Below are positions 62,653 to 64,000 of a stretch of 64,000 bases of DNA, in pieces. The notes under the pieces are model-generated. The model was not told where the DNA came from, ran no database searches, and worked only from the letters and a program-made list of their open reading frames with translations. Source of the stretch: Cupriavidus pinatubonensis (GTDB lineage Bacteria > Pseudomonadota > Gammaproteobacteria > Burkholderiales > Burkholderiaceae); contig NZ_CP080766.1 in assembly GCF_019602855.1 (NCBI RefSeq), positions 930,001 through 994,000 on the forward strand, given 5' to 3'. The stretch's first letter is position 1. Each line of letters starts with the position of its first letter. The position numbers were made by a program, and so were the translations under genes.

Positions 62653-64000
62653 ATGACCCGGCTCAAGATCAACGTTCTCGGCGGCCTGCAGATCCGGCTG
62701 GCCGGGCAACAGGGATCGCCGGCTTTTCCCACCCGGAAAAGCAAGGCCATCCTGGTCTACCTCGCCTTGTCGCCGGGCATGCTGCGGTCGCGAGCGCAAC
62801 TGGCAAGTGTGTTCTGGGAGCGCAGCGCGGAAGAGCAGGCAAGAGCGAGCCTGCGCCAGACGCTCTCGAGCTTGCGCCGGATCCTGCCGAACGCGCCGCC
62901 ACTCCTGCGCGCGGAGTCTGATGCCGTCTGGCTCGACGAGCCCTCCGTGGAAGTCGACGCGCTGCAATTCCGGCGCCTTGCAACTGACCGGTCTGCGGCT
63001 TCCCTGGCAAACGCGGTGGCACTCTACCGGGGCGTCCTGCTCGATGGCTTCGGTCTTCGTGAAGAACCGTTCGAGCAGTGGATGACCCTTGAGCGCCGCT
63101 GGTTTCATGAACGTGCCGTGGACGTGTTGACCGAGCTTGCCGGCCACTATGAACGATCTGGCGAGATGGACCACGCCATTGCTGCCGCAAGCAGAGTATT
63201 GACCCTTGACCCGACCCTCGAATGGGCTCATGCGGTGCTCATGAAACTCTATGCGAGGACGGGACACCGCAACGCTGCCGTTCGCCAATACCAGGAATGC
63301 GTACGCGCCCTCAATATTGAACTCGGGATTGCCCCGGCGGAGAGCACGCAGCGGCTGGCCGCTCAGATCCAGCGGGATGCGGATCGCGAGCCTGCAGGTT
63401 CGGCCGTGGTGATCCAGAATCTGGACACGCAGACAGCGAGTGCGTCGCGCACTGGCTACGAGGCAGGCAACGCAACGATCTTGCCAGCGGAGCGAAAGCA
63501 CCTGAGTGTGCTGTGCGCCCGCGTGCGCCAGCCAGTCAGCGTGACGGATCACGAAACGGCACTGGAGCGCGTCGACGCCGTGCTGAAAGCGATGGCCGAT
63601 GCCGTTCAGCGATTCGGCGGCCTGGTCACCCAGGTCAGGAGCGATGGTGTGACTGCCCTGTTTGGCGCCCCTGTCGCGCAGGAAGAGCATGCGGTAGAAG
63701 CCTGCTATGCCGCGCTGGCGATGCGCGAGCGCATCTCGGAGCTGATTGGCCGGTCCCTGGAGGTGCGCATTGGCGTACATTCCGGCGAAGCTGTCGTTCG
63801 CGCGATTGGGGAAGGCGGGTCGCAGCACTATGACGCACTCGGCGCCGTTCCGCAGGTCGCGAATCAGATCGATGTCGCGCTCGCTGCCGGAGAAATCGGC
63901 GTCAGCGCCGACACCGTCCGGTGTGCCGAAGGTTTCATCCAGCTATCGGACGATCGTGCGAGACCGCTCCCCGGTGCGGCGCCTCCCATCGATATCTTCC
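62653..64000 (+). CDS. BTAD-type regulator with class III cyclase-like domain (5' part; runs off the right edge)
   Basis: The frame from the ATG at 62653 is open for 449 codons to the window end. Residues about 1-95 form an OmpR-like winged domain (MTRLKINVLGGLQIRLAG, RARASLRQTLSSLRRILP), and about 96-240 the bacterial transcriptional activator (BTAD) helical repeats (ALYRGVLLDGFGLREEPFEQW, VLMKLYARTGHRNAAVRQYQEC). From about 275 a class III cyclase-like domain follows (KHLSVLCARVR, GGLVTQVRSDGVTALFGAP, EVRIGVHSGEAVV). The first metal-binding Asp of active cyclases is replaced by Arg in VLCARVR; the second is kept in SDGVTALFG. It is therefore probably a catalytically dead, regulatory domain. 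Homologues continue with an AAA ATPase and TPR repeats, expected beyond the edge. Confidence 0.85.
   Translation, partial: MTRLKINVLGGLQIRLAGQQGSPAFPTRKSKAILVYLALSPGMLRSRAQLASVFWERSAEEQARASLRQTLSSLRRILPNAPPLLRAESDAVWLDEPSVEVDALQFRRLATDRSAASLANAVALYRGVLLDGFGLREEPFEQWMTLERRWFHERAVDVLTELAGHYERSGEMDHAIAAASRVLTLDPTLEWAHAVLMKLYARTGHRNAAVRQYQECVRALNIELGIAPAESTQRLAAQIQRDADREPAGSAVVIQNLDTQTASASRTGYEAGNATILPAERKHLSVLCARVRQPVSVTDHETALERVDAVLKAMADAVQRFGGLVTQVRSDGVTALFGAPVAQEEHAVEACYAALAMRERISELIGRSLEVRIGVHSGEAVVRAIGEGGSQHYDALGAVPQVANQIDVALAAGEIGVSADTVRCAEGFIQLSDDRARPLPGAAPPIDIF

Overview
The window is high-GC DNA from a Gram-negative betaproteobacterium, most probably Burkholderiaceae and Cupriavidus- or Ralstonia-like. 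This is inferred from the gene content: a Bug-type solute receptor, beta-barrel porins ending in Phe, a nag-type gentisate cluster, the fused indolepyruvate ferredoxin oxidoreductase, many LysR-type regulators and an E. coli-type LexA box. No rRNA, tRNA, CRISPR array, prophage or intact insertion sequence was seen. Most of the window is accessory catabolism plus signalling.

Layout. 1-5.3 kb: the 5' end of an FAD oxidoreductase, rtcB, a chemoreceptor, a decayed diguanylate cyclase that abuts a 0.7-kb non-coding element bounded by 42-bp inverted repeats, and a RidA protein. 5.3-11.6 kb: a LysR regulator divergent from a 3-hydroxybenzoate/gentisate operon (dioxygenase, fumarylpyruvate hydrolase, maleylpyruvate isomerase, 3-hydroxybenzoate 6-hydroxylase, MFS transporter); the gentisate dioxygenase carries a one-base frameshift. 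11.6-15.9 kb: a MacAB-like exporter operon on the minus strand. 16.0-23.4 kb: an operon led by an intradiol (hydroxyquinol-type) dioxygenase, followed by SDR, BKACE, MDR reductase, cupin, porin, Bug receptor and a LacI repressor; two tandem copies of GCAAACGTTTGC sit between its promoter and first gene. 23.6-29.6 kb: an OmpA-like lipoprotein, a trimeric autotransporter, and a convergent hybrid kinase/response regulator pair. 30-39 kb: a small unknown gene, polyphosphate kinase, DoxX, indolepyruvate ferredoxin oxidoreductase with a divergent LysR, and a Crp/Fnr regulator.

39-49 kb: a choline/quaternary-amine cluster: an HTH-PAS-PAS regulator divergent from a Rieske monooxygenase, BetB, BetA, a TorF-type porin, a small membrane protein, an APC permease preceded by a possible leader peptide, and the flavin/2Fe-2S reductase that probably serves the Rieske enzyme. 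49-52 kb: a LysR regulator divergent from methylmalonate-semialdehyde dehydrogenase. 52-55.7 kb: a LexA-box-controlled pair, a PD-(D/E)XK nuclease fused to an XPD/DinG-like helicase and a protein with a second nuclease-like motif. 56-59.2 kb: acetaldehyde dehydrogenase, 4-hydroxy-2-oxovalerate aldolase and IclR. 59-64 kb: a gene remnant, an HpcH/HpaI-family lyase, a small unknown gene, a ferritin-like diiron protein, and the 5' part of a BTAD-cyclase-like regulator running off the window.

How genes fit together. The most interesting proposal is that the 16-23 kb operon is a compact route in which ring cleavage gives maleylacetate, the MDR reductase replaces the usual iron-dependent maleylacetate reductase to give 3-oxoadipate, and BKACE splits that with acetyl-CoA into succinyl-CoA and acetoacetate, bypassing the CoA transferase and thiolase. 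The chemistry is consistent but the substrate assignment is inference. The second is the SOS-controlled helicase-nuclease pair.
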